NCBI GenBank assembly: GCA_017428055.1
Contig: JAFRRN010000034.1
Location: 1 to 64,000 of the forward strand
DNA from: Prevotella sp.
Lineage (GTDB): Bacteria; Bacteroidota; Bacteroidia; Bacteroidales; Bacteroidaceae
DNA: 64,000 bases
Direction of reading: 5' to 3'
Of this stretch, positions 42,612 through 52,092 are shown one piece after another (within the stretch, counting starts at the first letter, position 1; every line of letters starts with the position of its first letter). The notes under the pieces are model-generated. The model saw only the letters and a program-made list of their open reading frames with translations. It made no database searches and was not told the DNA's origin. The position numbers and the translations under genes were made by a program.

Positions 42612-45600
42612 TTAGAAATTCAAGTTCAAGCCAATAACAAACGAGCGGCTGCGTGGGTAGCAGGAATAGTCGCAATTGGGCGTGAGTGCCGTCTTGCGAA
42701 CACCGTCAGCCTCGGGGTCGAAGCCGCTGTAGTCAGTGATGGTAAATACATTGTAAGCCGTCACGTAGAAGCGCAGGTTGTTGATGCCAATCTGCTTGGT
42801 GAGCGTTGCGGGGATGGTATAACCTAAGCTCAATGTGTTCAGGCGTAAGAAGGAAGCGTTCTCGAGAGCCCAGTCGGTGAGTACATACGACTTCATGTAA
42901 GGACTCCACATGGTGGTGTTGGCATTCAACTCTGCCAAACGTGTGGGGTCATTGGAAAGAAGTCCCGTCTCCGGGTCGAGGTTGGTCCAACGGCTGCCGG
43001 CCTCCATGATGGATGAGAGGCTGCGGTATTGATATTTCGATGTCGTGGTGTATTCCACCTTGTTGGCATTGTAAACCTTGTTGCCGATGCTGAAGTTGAA
43101 AGCGGCACTCAAGTCAAAGCCGTATGCGCGGGCAGAGATGTTGAAACCACCGAACACATCGGGATTGATGGTGCCGATCTTGGTGATGTCTGCCTCGGTG
43201 ATGCTGTTGTCGCCATCGATGTCTTGCAACTTCAATGTACCTGGGCGGATAGTACCAACTACGTTGCTGGCATTGGGAACACCAGCCTTCAAGACCCATC
43301 CCTCTTTCTCGTCATAGCGTTCAAAGTCGCTTACCTCATAACGGCCGTTGCCATCAATCTTGTATCCCATGATAGTACCCAGCTGCTCGCCTACGGCAAT
43401 CATATAGTCATTGCCAATCTCGGTAGAAGCCCAGTTGGTATTCCATCCAAAGTCTTCCATGGTACCAAGACTCTTGATCTTGTTCCTGTTCATAGAGATG
43501 TTGCCACCGATGTCAATGCCCCAGTCTTTCTTGTTGACAGCATGCCAGGTGAGGCTAAGCTCGACACCTTTGTTTTCAGTCTTACCCATGTTACGGTATT
43601 GGGTATCATAACCTGTACCGCCAACGGGGAACTCAATGAGCAAGTCTTTTGTGGTATTGATATAACCCTCAATTGATCCATTCAACTTGCCGCCAAAGAG
43701 CGTAAAGTCAAGACCGAGGTTGCGCGTGATGGTTGTCTCCCACTTCAGGTCGGGGTTGGCCATGGTCTTTGACGGTGCCCAATAAGAGGAGACGCCATTG
43801 ACCCAAGAAGTGGTCTTTGGCTCATACATCTGAACGAGCTGGCCCACAGGGATATTGTTGTTACCGGCAGTACCATAGCTCAGACGGAGCTTTAAGTCAT
43901 CAAGCCACTTGTTTGTCCCGGCCATGAAAGGCTCTGAGGAGATACGCCAGGCGATGGCTGCTGAGGGGAAATAGCCCCAACGGTTGTCCTTGGAGAACTT
44001 AGAACTACCATCGGCACGGAATGTCGCGCTCAATAGGTAGCGATCTTTGAAGTTATAGTTGGCGCGGCCAAAGAATGAGAGCAGTTTGTCGTCGGCACTA
44101 TAAACATCGTCTATGTAATAAGGCGACTTGGCCTGGGCGGTCAACCTCCAAGCAGTATTGGAATCGAAGTCAACGGGGTATCCATGTGCCTCATCGGCAT
44201 CCACGTTCTTCTTGGTAATGACATACTCATGACCCACCATCACGTTGAGGGAATGGTCGTCGTTGTTGAGCAGTTTCTTGAAGTCATAGTTGACAGTATT
44301 GGTATTGCGGAAACGATGGCGGTTGGTGTCGGTGATGCGGATGGCGGGCATGTTCTGCACATCCACGGCAGGCACGTTCTTAATATAATAGGTGGAAAGA
44401 CCCCAGAAACGCTTGTCGTTCTCTGTATAGTCGTCATAGCCGAACTCTGTCTTCAAACGTAGGTTTTCGTATACCTCCCAGCCGAAGCTGCCCGCGATGT
44501 TCAAGTTCTTGCGGTTCTTCTTGCGGTCGTTGTCTTGTTGTACCTGAATGGGATTATACAAGTTTCCTAATTCGTCGTCGGCACTTCCTGCGGATGCGTC
44601 GAAGTTCTTCAAGGGGAACGGTGAGTAAAGCATCGCATAGCGCAGACGGTGGTCAGAGTCGTAACTACCCGTGGCATCATTGGCACCTCCACCACGGATG
44701 TCGGTGTCGCTATAACGTGCCTGGAAGTCGAGTGTCGTGCGCTTGGTCGGAGTCGTATTCAATTTCAAACTGAAGTTGTCACGCTTGAAATTGGAACCAA
44801 TCTGGATGGCCTTGTCGTTCATGTGCGCATAGCTGAAGGCGTACTTAATCGTCTCGCTACCGCCATTAATATTGATGTTATGATTAAATGTATTGCCCGT
44901 GCGGCCATACACCAATTCCTGCCAGTCGTTGGTTGCGATGTTGTCATACATGTCAATGTCTTGCCAGTTGCCGAAGTAGTCGGTGTAGGAAGAAATCTTC
45001 TCGGGGTCGTTGCCATTCTTCAGCAAAGCAAGCTCATACTGCCATGTGGCATAGTCTTTCGCCCCGATGACATCCAACTTCTTGGCCATCTTCTTCCAAC
45101 TATAATAAGCATTGTAGCTCACGTTGACCTTGCCGCTCTTGCCACTCTTGGTGGTCACGAGGATTACGCCATTGGCACCACGTGAACCATAGATGGCGGT
45201 GGAGGAGGCATCCTTCAACACTGTGATGTCCTCAATGTCGTTGGCGGGGATGTCGCTGATGCCATCTACTGGGAAACCATCAACGATATAGAGCGGGTCA
45301 TTCGACTGTGTAATGGAGCCACCGCCACGCACACGAATCTTTACCTCGGCATCGGGAGAGCCTTCTGTCGTCGTAATCTGCACGCCAGGCATCTTACCTG
45401 TCAATGCCTCGGAAGCGTTGGCGACAGGCACAGCCTGCAACACCTCGCTATTGACCGTTGCCACGGAACCCGTCAAGTCTTTCTTCTTGACTGTACCATA
45501 ACCGATGACCACGACATCGTTCAAACTCGTTGCCTCGTCTTCGAGAACAATATTCACATTGCTTTTCCCTGCAACATCGACGATTTGCGGTTTCATACCA

Positions 45601-45836
45601 ACGTATGTAACCTGCAATTTTTTCGAGCTGCCCTTGAGTGCCAATGAAAAGTTGCCGTCATAATCCGACACCACCCCATTGCCTGTCACACCCTGTTCTA
45701 CAACAGTAGCACCGATAATGGGTTCGCCGGTATTGTCAACAACATTTCCATGGATGGTCTGCGCTGTTACCGTTCCTGCTACCCATAGGCATAGAAACGC
45801 CAGCGCCATTCGAATTTTCTTCAAATTACCAGACAT
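42612..45836 (-). CDS. susC: SusC/RagA-family TonB-dependent outer-membrane transporter
   Basis: Start at 45836 (MSGNLKKIRMALAFLCLWVAG) gives a signal peptide; the upstream frame to 45956 crosses the promoter. Mature order: carboxypeptidase-regulatory-like domain (IHGNVVDNTGEPIIGATVVEQ, about 27-105), TonB box/plug (DVVVIGYGTVKKKDLTGSV then VQITTTEGSPDAEVKIRVRGG, about 115-250) and a 22-strand barrel ending in FVIGLNLNF. About 1074 aa. Imports oligosaccharides through the outer membrane with SusD. No hybrid two-component or anti-sigma regulator is found upstream in this window. Confidence 0.93.
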   Translation of the reverse strand: MSGNLKKIRMALAFLCLWVAGTVTAQTIHGNVVDNTGEPIIGATVVEQGVTGNGVVSDYDGNFSLALKGSSKKLQVTYVGMKPQIVDVAGKSNVNIVLEDEATSLNDVVVIGYGTVKKKDLTGSVATVNSEVLQAVPVANASEALTGKMPGVQITTTEGSPDAEVKIRVRGGGSITQSNDPLYIVDGFPVDGISDIPANDIEDITVLKDASSTAIYGSRGANGVILVTTKSGKSGKVNVSYNAYYSWKKMAKKLDVIGAKDYATWQYELALLKNGNDPEKISSYTDYFGNWQDIDMYDNIATNDWQELVYGRTGNTFNHNININGGSETIKYAFSYAHMNDKAIQIGSNFKRDNFSLKLNTTPTKRTTLDFQARYSDTDIRGGGANDATGSYDSDHRLRYAMLYSPFPLKNFDASAGSADDELGNLYNPIQVQQDNDRKKNRKNLNIAGSFGWEVYENLRLKTEFGYDDYTENDKRFWGLSTYYIKNVPAVDVQNMPAIRITDTNRHRFRNTNTVNYDFKKLLNNDDHSLNVMVGHEYVITKKNVDADEAHGYPVDFDSNTAWRLTAQAKSPYYIDDVYSADDKLLSFFGRANYNFKDRYLLSATFRADGSSKFSKDNRWGYFPSAAIAWRISSEPFMAGTNKWLDDLKLRLSYGTAGNNNIPVGQLVQMYEPKTTSWVNGVSSYWAPSKTMANPDLKWETTITRNLGLDFTLFGGKLNGSIEGYINTTKDLLIEFPVGGTGYDTQYRNMGKTENKGVELSLTWHAVNKKDWGIDIGGNISMNRNKIKSLGTMEDFGWNTNWASTEIGNDYMIAVGEQLGTIMGYKIDGNGRYEVSDFERYDEKEGWVLKAGVPNASNVVGTIRPGTLKLQDIDGDNSITEADITKIGTINPDVFGGFNISARAYGFDLSAAFNFSIGNKVYNANKVEYTTTSKYQYRSLSSIMEAGSRWTNLDPETGLLSNDPTRLAELNANTTMWSPYMKSYVLTDWALENASFLRLNTLSLGYTIPATLTKQIGINNLRFYVTAYNVFTITDYSGFDPEADGVRKTALTPNCDYSCYPRSRSFVIGLNLNF

Positions 45837-45874
45837 ACCTTCAATTTTTAGATTAGTAAAATATAATATAGCGA

Positions 45875-45906
45875 CAAAAATAAACAAAAAGGATGAAGAA
45901 AACAAA
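45875..45906 (-). promoter_or_regulatory. Promoter of the Sus operon
   Basis: On the minus strand TTTG (complement of 45903-45906), 20-bp spacer and TATTTTTG (complement of 45875-45882) match the Bacteroidetes primary promoter. The leader to the SusC start is about 35 nt. Confidence 0.7.
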
Positions 45907-46036
45907 AAAACCTTAATTTTTTTGATGTAACCCTCTGAATAAGTGTATATTCCCAACGGGAAATCTATAAAAACACTTTACAAAAAACGACACTATTTCC
46001 ATCAGTGAAGATTTTTGTTTACCATACAGATTAGTA

Positions 46037-47485
46037 TTAACATCCAACCTTATTGCTTTTCCCAAAAAGGGACTTGATGTATTCAATTTCCTTGAAATGG
46101 AAAAAATAAGCAATGCTGACGTAGAAGACTACACCCACAACAATATCTATTACCAATTGCAATACGAGACTGTCTATCCCAAGATTCAACACCTTGATGA
46201 TGGCAAACATCAAAAGGGAAGTCAACAAAATATGGGAGATATCATTCATTTGTCTCCAAAACCCCAAGTTAATCAACTTCCCTGTGTAATAAGTATTGAT
46301 TGCCAAGGCAACGAGAGAATTGAAGATTTGGGCATAACACATAAAGACCAGCCCAAAGGGGATGCTTGCCACCAAAATGGTAACGCCCAAAATCTTCTTG
46401 ATGATTTCCAACCGCAAGAACAAGTCGGAACGTCCCTTCACTTTAAGGAGGTTGAGGTTGATGGCATGGATGGGATACCACATCATCGTAAAACAGATGG
46501 GAACCAACAATATGGTAGAAAACTCCCACTTCTTACCTATCAACAATACAATTGACGGGTATGCCGCCCCGGCAAGGCCACACATGATGGGGAAGATGAT
46601 GAATGCTGTGACCTTCAACAGTTTTCGGTAATTCTCCCTAAGACGATCATCATCGTTCTGCATCTTACACAAGATGGGATAAAAGACACGCATCACAATG
46701 GTGTTGACATTGTGTGCCGGTAGATGGGCGTAATGGTCTGCGCGACCGTAGAATCCAAGCTTTTGCGCATTGAATATCTTTCCTATCACCAAAGAATACA
46801 TGTTTTTATAAAAGGTATCTATCAACCCGCTTATCATCAAGTTGACACCAAAAGCGAACATTTCGCGAAACGATTTCCACGAATAAACCCACTGGGGACG
46901 CCAAGGTGAATAAACCCACAAAACCGAAAGATTGACAATCCCATATATAATCTGTTGGTAAACCAATGTCCATACACCCCATCCTCTCACCGCCATCGCT
47001 ATCGCGGCAATACCGGAAATGATGGAAGCTGTCATGGAAGCCATTGACATCTTCTTGAACTGTAGAGTTGCCATTAGCAAGGCACTCTGTACAATGGTGA
47101 AAGAATTGAAGATAACGACCACGCCAAACACTCTCAAGATGGACTTCAATAATGGTTCTTCGTAAAAAGAGGCAACCAACGGGGCAATGAGATAAAGGAT
47201 GAGATAGAAAAACACGCCCAAGACAATGTTGAAATAGAAGATGGTGCTGCTATCCACATCGTTGCGGTCTTTCTTCCGAATGAGTGCCTGCCCAAAACCG
47301 CTATCGACCAAAGTCTGTGACACACATATAAAAATGGCAAGCATTGACACAAGGCCATAGTCCTTGGGGGAGAGGATGTTGGCAACCACCAACATCACAA
47401 GGAATTGCACCCCATGCACCCAGAACCGCTCCAAGACGCTCCAGATGCTTCCTTTCAACGCCTTATCTTTCAGTGAGCCTGACAT
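46037..47485 (-). CDS. Polysaccharide flippase (Wzx/MATE-like, oligosaccharide exporter)
   Basis: Inner-membrane protein with about 12-14 hydrophobic helices (FLVMLVVANILSPKDYGLVSM at the N-terminus; LVLQLVIDIVVGVVFYVSI near the end), of the MVF/polysaccharide-synthase superfamily. It would flip undecaprenyl-linked oligosaccharides. The N-terminal ALKGSIWSVLERFWVHGVQF and ADHYAHLPAHNVNTIVMRVFYP are typical for the lipopolysaccharide-biosynthesis branch. 482 aa. No glycosyltransferases adjoin it, so its glycan is unknown. The MaoC gene lies 9 bp upstream on the same strand. Confidence 0.87.
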   Translation of the reverse strand: MSGSLKDKALKGSIWSVLERFWVHGVQFLVMLVVANILSPKDYGLVSMLAIFICVSQTLVDSGFGQALIRKKDRNDVDSSTIFYFNIVLGVFFYLILYLIAPLVASFYEEPLLKSILRVFGVVVIFNSFTIVQSALLMATLQFKKMSMASMTASIISGIAAIAMAVRGWGVWTLVYQQIIYGIVNLSVLWVYSPWRPQWVYSWKSFREMFAFGVNLMISGLIDTFYKNMYSLVIGKIFNAQKLGFYGRADHYAHLPAHNVNTIVMRVFYPILCKMQNDDDRLRENYRKLLKVTAFIIFPIMCGLAGAAYPSIVLLIGKKWEFSTILLVPICFTMMWYPIHAINLNLLKVKGRSDLFLRLEIIKKILGVTILVASIPFGLVFMCYAQIFNSLVALAINTYYTGKLINLGFWRQMNDISHILLTSLLMFAIIKVLNLGIDSLVLQLVIDIVVGVVFYVSIAYFFHFKEIEYIKSLFGKSNKVGC

Positions 47486-47494
47486 ACACTATTC

Positions 47495-47959
47495 TCAAAC
47501 GAAATAATAGAGGAATGAGGCGATACCCTCCAAGGCTGGCTTTCGTTGCCCCTCTATCTCTATCTTAAAGGCTATCTCTGTCTTACAAATGCCCCTTAAG
47601 TTTTGAATGTTGTGCAGTTTGGTCGTTAGACGAATGCGACTGCCCGTGACGACGGGTTGCCCGAAACGCATCTGGTCCATGCCATAGTTCACCAGCATCT
47701 TGATGTTGTTCACCTCAATGATTTGATTCCACAGATATGGCAGAAGTGACAAGGTAAGATAGCCATGGGCTATCGTACTCTGATAGGGACTCTCCTCCTT
47801 TGCCCGCTCCGTATTTACGTGAATCCATTGGTGGTCAAGTGTGGCATCTGCGAATAGGTTGATGCGTTCCTGGTCTATTTGCAGCCACTCCGAACTCCCC
47901 AAATCTTGTCCCAAGTGTGCGGCAAACTCATCGTAAGAATTGATGACAAGTTTTCCCAT
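47495..47959 (-). CDS. MaoC-family (R)-enoyl-CoA hydratase
   Basis: Single hot-dog-fold hydratase: FADATLDHQWIHVNTERAKE contains the Asp/His dyad of the hydratase-2 motif and TIAHGYLTLSLLPYL the conserved loop. ATG at 47959 (MGKLVINSYDEFAAHLG) is preferred; the longer frame reaches back over its promoter. 154 aa is typical. It adds water to 2-enoyl-CoA. Its divergent neighbours ptb-buk suggest short-chain acyl-CoA metabolism. Confidence 0.88.
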   Translation of the reverse strand: MGKLVINSYDEFAAHLGQDLGSSEWLQIDQERINLFADATLDHQWIHVNTERAKEESPYQSTIAHGYLTLSLLPYLWNQIIEVNNIKMLVNYGMDQMRFGQPVVTGSRIRLTTKLHNIQNLRGICKTEIAFKIEIEGQRKPALEGIASFLYYFV

Positions 47960-47978
47960 ATTGTTTATGTTTAGCCTA

Positions 47979-48010
47979 CAAAAATAACCTTTTCTCATTA
48001 AATAAGCAAA
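47979..48010 (-). promoter_or_regulatory. Promoter of the maoC-like gene
   Basis: On the minus strand TTTG (complement of 48007-48010), 20-bp spacer, TATTTTTG (complement of 47979-47986). The leader is about 15 nt. Confidence 0.7.
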
Positions 48011-48039
48011 TAAATGTATAAAATATCAATTAAAATTAC

Positions 48040-48047
48040 TATCTTTG
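48040..48047 (+). promoter_or_regulatory. -7 box of ptb-buk
   Basis: TATCTTTG fits TAnnTTTG, 30 bp before the ptb ATG. No TTTG at the -33 distance, so the promoter may need an activator. Confidence 0.5.
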
Positions 48048-48076
48048 AAAACTCATTCTAACAAAGACAATGCGCT

Positions 48077-48979
48077 ATGGAAACTATCAGAAGCTTTGAA
48101 GACATGGTTGTTCACCTCGCACAAAGAGGTGGGCGCAAGAGGGTTGCCATCGTTTGGGCCGCCGACCAATATTCGCAAGAGTCTGTCATTCGCGCCCTGC
48201 AAGTGGGATTCATCGATGCTATCTTCGTGGGATGCCAAAAGGAAGTAGAGAGTAATCCCCGACTGATGAAGTACGAGAACCACATCGAGTTCGTGGAGGC
48301 AGCTGACCGCGATGAGGCGGCACGAATCTCCGTCAGGATGGTTCGCGAGGGCAAGGCTGACATTTTGATGAAAGGTCTCATCAACACCGACAATCTCTTG
48401 CATGTGGTATTGGACAAGGAAACAGGTATCTTGCCACGTGGCAATGTGCTTACCCACATCACCGCCTCGCAACTCCCCGAATACGACAAGATGCTTTTCT
48501 TCACCGACTCTGCCGTCATCCCCTATCCCACACAGGAACAACGCATCCAACAAATCCGCTACATGGTGTATGTATGCCATGCGTTGGGTATTGAAGAACC
48601 GAAAATTTCGCTCATCCATTGCACGGAAAAGGTAAATGAGAAGTATTTCCCTTTTACTCTCGGCTATAAGGAAATCATTAAAATGGCAGAGAATGGAGAC
48701 TTTGGCAGATGCATTATCGACGGTCCGCTTGACCTAAAAACATCTGTCAGTCCCGAAAGTATGCGCATCAAGGGTATCAATTCCCCCATCGGAGGCGAGG
48801 CTGATGCCTTAATATTCCCCGATATAGAGGCAGCCAATGTGTTCTACAAATCTATTACCCTCTTCCTTGGCGTGGAGACAGCGGGCGTGTTGCAAGGCAC
48901 GATGGCTCCTGTGGTGCTACCCTCTCGTAGCGACAGCAAGCTCTGCAAGTTTTATTCCCTTGCCTTGGCAGCTATATAA
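48077..48979 (+). CDS. ptb: Phosphate butyryltransferase family enzyme
   Basis: Converts butyryl-CoA (or branched acyl-CoA) and phosphate to acyl phosphate. The Pta/Ptb fold is indicated by GRKRVAIVWAADQYSQESVIRAL, KADILMKGLINTDNLLHVVLD, CIIDGPLDLKTSVSPES and INSPIGGEADALIFPDIEAANV. 300 aa matches Ptb rather than the larger Pta. It precedes buk by 78 bp in the normal order. Whether the physiological substrate is butyryl-, isobutyryl- or isovaleryl-CoA cannot be told. Confidence 0.9.
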   Translation: METIRSFEDMVVHLAQRGGRKRVAIVWAADQYSQESVIRALQVGFIDAIFVGCQKEVESNPRLMKYENHIEFVEAADRDEAARISVRMVREGKADILMKGLINTDNLLHVVLDKETGILPRGNVLTHITASQLPEYDKMLFFTDSAVIPYPTQEQRIQQIRYMVYVCHALGIEEPKISLIHCTEKVNEKYFPFTLGYKEIIKMAENGDFGRCIIDGPLDLKTSVSPESMRIKGINSPIGGEADALIFPDIEAANVFYKSITLFLGVETAGVLQGTMAPVVLPSRSDSKLCKFYSLALAAI

Positions 48980-49057
48980 TATGGTTAATAAAGAATAATG
49001 CCAGTATCTCCTTAACTCACAAAACTTCTATATTCCTAACACCTAAACTTTATTATT

Positions 49058-50119
49058 ATGCTTATTCTTGTTATCAACCCTGGCTCTACATCCACCAAGA
49101 TGGCGGTCTACGAGGACGAAAAACCCATGGTGCTTCGCAGCATCCAGCACCCTGCCGAGTCGCTTAAGCAATTTGACGAGGTGACCGACCAATTTGAATT
49201 TCGCAAGCAACTCGTCATTAATGAGTTGGAACGTATGAACGTGCCGTTTGATTTCGCTGCCGTCATTGGGCGTGGAGGATTGGCAAAGCCCGTGGCGGGT
49301 GGTGTATACGAAATCAACGAGCAAATGTTGATAGACACCAAGAACGCTATCCACAAACACGCCTGCGACCTCGGTTGCATCATTGCTTACGAGATAGCCA
49401 AGGAAATCCCCAACTGCCGTTCATTTATCGCCGACCCCGGCGTGGTGGATGAATTGAATGACTATGCCCGCATCAGTGGGTCGCCACTGATGAACCGCAT
49501 CTGTATCTGGCACGCCCTCAACCAAAGAGCCATCGCACGGCGATATGCCAACGAGATAGGCAAGGAATATGAAGACCTCAACCTCATCGTATGCCATCTT
49601 GGAGGTGGCATCTCCGTGGCGGCACACGAACATGGACGAGCGGTGGATGCCAACAATGCACTCGATGGCGAGGGACCCTTTTCCCCCGAAAGAGCTGGTA
49701 GCCTCCCTGCCGCCGACCTCATCCGCCTCTGTTTCAGTGGAAACTATACCGAAGCACAGCTACTCAAGCGCATCGCGGGAGAGGCAGGTTTGGCAGCCCA
49801 CCTCGGTACCAATGACATGAAAGAGATAGAAAACCGCATCATGCATGGCGACAAACACGCACAGCTCATCGTCGATGCTATGATTTATCATACAGCCAAA
49901 GCCATCGCCGCCGAGAGTGCCGTGCTATGCGGAAAGATAGATGCCATCCTCATTACGGGTGGACTCGCCCGCTCGCAATACATCGTCAAGCACCTACGCA
50001 AACGCATCGACTTCCTTGCACCCACCCATTGCTACCCTGGGGAGGACGAAATGGAAGCCCTCGCCCTTAATGCACTTGCTGTCTTGAGAGGCCAGCGTGT
50101 AGCCAATGTGTATACATAA
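49058..50119 (+). CDS. buk: Butyrate kinase
   Basis: Acetokinase-family kinase that converts acyl phosphate and ADP to the acid and ATP. ATP-binding motifs: ILVINPGSTSTKMAVYED, AVIGRGGLAKPVAGG, LIVCHLGGGISVAAHEHGR and ILITGGLARSQYIV. 353 aa is normal for Buk and shorter than acetate kinase. It completes the ptb-buk pathway that yields ATP and a short-chain fatty acid. Confidence 0.94.
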   Translation: MLILVINPGSTSTKMAVYEDEKPMVLRSIQHPAESLKQFDEVTDQFEFRKQLVINELERMNVPFDFAAVIGRGGLAKPVAGGVYEINEQMLIDTKNAIHKHACDLGCIIAYEIAKEIPNCRSFIADPGVVDELNDYARISGSPLMNRICIWHALNQRAIARRYANEIGKEYEDLNLIVCHLGGGISVAAHEHGRAVDANNALDGEGPFSPERAGSLPAADLIRLCFSGNYTEAQLLKRIAGEAGLAAHLGTNDMKEIENRIMHGDKHAQLIVDAMIYHTAKAIAAESAVLCGKIDAILITGGLARSQYIVKHLRKRIDFLAPTHCYPGEDEMEALALNALAVLRGQRVANVYT

Positions 50120-50186
50120 AACCCTTGTTTTTATTAAATTACCTTAAAATCAAGGACTTACAAACATGAATTAGAAATATTATCGC

Positions 50187-50358
50187 TATATTTGTAAATC
50201 ATTATTTCGCTATATAAAACCTAAAACAATACATATCTCTCGATATTTTTATGAATAATAATAATATTGTCTATGTAGGTAGCAGTTGTTTCACAAAATG
50301 ACTGCAAGTTTTTTAAGGTAGGGAGTTTCTATGCCGTGAGGCATGGGAACTCTTTTAT
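50187..50358 (+). ncRNA. Candidate small RNA between buk and the EamA gene
   Basis: A -7 box TATATTTG (50187-50194) is followed about 90 nt later by hairpin GCAGT..ACTGC (50283-50306) and then an intrinsic terminator, GGGAGTTTC-ATGCC..GGCAT-GGAACTC ending TTTTATTT (50326-50358). No protein is encoded. The terminator could merely serve buk or, in reverse, the EamA gene, whose stop is at 50355. No known RNA family recognised. Confidence 0.35.
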
Positions 50359-51242
50359 TTAGCATTGGTAACGATATAGGCACTCACTAAAACCAGCACG
50401 GCAGCCACTATCTTATCCCAAGTGAAGAAGTCTTGGCCTATGGCAATGGCAACCAATGAAGCCACGATAGGTTGCAGGTTGGTGTAAATGCTTACGGTTG
50501 TGGCTTGCAGGGACTTCATCGCCACGGGAATTAAGAAATATCCCAAAACCGTTGCACCAAGCACAAGGAATGCCATCTCGGCTATGCCCTCCCAATTGGC
50601 GGCGGACGAATAAAGTGTCTGTGCATCGAACTCACGCATTGCGATAGGCACCGTCACGATGGCGGAAATCAAGAATATCCATTTCATCTGCGTGACAGAA
50701 CTATATTTCTGACTCACCTTGCGCGTCACGATGAGGTATATCGCCCATGTCAGCAAGCTTAACACGGCAAGGAAGATACCTAATACGTCATTCTTCCCTG
50801 CTCCTGCTTGCCAGCCCTTGAAGAGCATGAGCAATGCGCCGACGATGCCGAGAACGACGCCCACCGTCTTCATCCACGTAATCTTCTCGCCGATAAACAA
50901 CGCAGCCATCAACATCACGCCAACAGGGGTGAGCGCGGCTATGAGTGAATAATAGACGGGAGTAGTATAGTCGAGAGCCCAAGCCGTGAGCGACTGTGAG
51001 ATGACAAAGCCCAACAATCCTCCCAAAAGGATGATCATGAGATCCTTGCGTTCCACTTTCTCATTAGGCAGGAAACAAGCTATTATCCAGAATATCACAG
51101 CCGCAAAGAGACTCCGTGATGCCATGAAACCCATTGGCGTAACCCAAGAGTCGAGTAAAGCCTTGCTCACAGGTACACCAAGACCAAATATCATATTTGC
51201 CGTGAATATCGCGGCATGTCCCTTTAATTTGTCGTTTTGCAT
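50355..51242 (-). CDS. EamA/DMT-family transporter
   Basis: Ten predicted membrane helices in two EamA repeats (about 10-140 and 150-290), e.g. FTANMIFGLGVPVSKALLDSW and AFLVLGATVLGYFLIPVAMKSL. Start at 51242 (MQNDKLKGHAAIF); upstream frame to 51344 enters the neighbouring gene. 295 aa is standard for drug/metabolite exporters such as RhaT/YdcZ-like proteins. Substrate unknown. Confidence 0.88.
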   Translation of the reverse strand: MQNDKLKGHAAIFTANMIFGLGVPVSKALLDSWVTPMGFMASRSLFAAVIFWIIACFLPNEKVERKDLMIILLGGLLGFVISQSLTAWALDYTTPVYYSLIAALTPVGVMLMAALFIGEKITWMKTVGVVLGIVGALLMLFKGWQAGAGKNDVLGIFLAVLSLLTWAIYLIVTRKVSQKYSSVTQMKWIFLISAIVTVPIAMREFDAQTLYSSAANWEGIAEMAFLVLGATVLGYFLIPVAMKSLQATTVSIYTNLQPIVASLVAIAIGQDFFTWDKIVAAVLVLVSAYIVTNAK

Positions 51243-51282
51243 GTTATTATATGATGACACATTATTTATATATACTATACTA

Positions 51283-52008
51283 CTACTTCTCAAAATGTTG
51301 GTAATCCTTTGATGACCGCCAAGCCCCACCCCATGTAAACCCATGCTGGATGAAGAGTCGGTGGAGCAAGTCTCCCTTTTCTATCTTATACGGGAATCGC
51401 AAGGAACGGTTGCTGTATTTACGGGCAGTGGCGGGCTGCACTGTCAATGTCCCATCCTTGCGTCTCTTCACGTATGGATTGTAGAGCGTATTGACATCCA
51501 CTGCCAGCCCTTGTGCATGTTTCGACAACTTTGTTGTACCCGCAACCCGTCGGAAATTAAAACATGAAGTGTTGTTGGCTCGCATAGAGGTTTCGTCATC
51601 CGCTTGGTATTCGTCAACGAGTACCATCCGCTCAATGGGGTAACGGGCATCATAGAGTTGGCGGAAAATCTCCAACAAGTCACGTGCGATGGTTTTATGG
51701 CACACCATTTCCCCCAAGTGTATCTTTCCTTCTGCGTCTATATGAAGTGTTCGGATATACCGTAAGTCAGAGCGTTTGATGGTGCAGTCCACCTTAAACG
51801 ACCTTCCTTTCATTCGGGAAAACACCTGATCATTGATTGTGTCGATGCCAAAACAACGGTCTTTACCGTATTGCTCCACCGCTTTTGCCGAAATCTCCGC
51901 CCCTGCTTTCCATGCCTTGAGCCATTGCAGTTCGTCTTTCTCTCCTGCCCAAATGGTTGTGGTGAGGAGCAAAAATGACATGAAGAATACCATTTTTCGT
52001 ATCATCAT
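51283..52008 (-). CDS. Exported M15-type peptidase (D,D-/L,D-carboxypeptidase like)
   Basis: Start at 52008 (MMIRKMVFFMSFLLLTTTIWA) gives a signal peptide. Zinc-site features of family M15: TKLSKHAQGLAVDVN (SxHxxGxAxD) and the C-terminal FTWGGAWRSSKDYQHFE with the terminal metal-binding His. An unusual ~100-residue N-terminal region precedes the catalytic domain. Probably trims peptidoglycan stem peptides or cross-links. Confidence 0.82.
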   Translation of the reverse strand: MMIRKMVFFMSFLLLTTTIWAGEKDELQWLKAWKAGAEISAKAVEQYGKDRCFGIDTINDQVFSRMKGRSFKVDCTIKRSDLRYIRTLHIDAEGKIHLGEMVCHKTIARDLLEIFRQLYDARYPIERMVLVDEYQADDETSMRANNTSCFNFRRVAGTTKLSKHAQGLAVDVNTLYNPYVKRRKDGTLTVQPATARKYSNRSLRFPYKIEKGDLLHRLFIQHGFTWGGAWRSSKDYQHFEK

Positions 52009-52063
52009 GGCTGCAAAATTATAAAAAAACGTAGAATATGGGATAATATCGGACATTTTTTTA

Positions 52064-52071
52064 TACCTTTG
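52064..52071 (+). promoter_or_regulatory. -7 box of the deoxynucleoside kinase pair
   Basis: TACCTTTG fits TAnnTTTG, 21 bp before the first kinase ATG. The -33 region is T-rich but lacks TTTG. Confidence 0.5.
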
Positions 52072-52092
52072 CACTAAACCTAATGACGCAAC

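Noticed and set aside
45836-45956. Longer SusC N-terminus
   Set aside because: The extension reads through the promoter and encodes no signal peptide of its own; 45836 gives a normal one.
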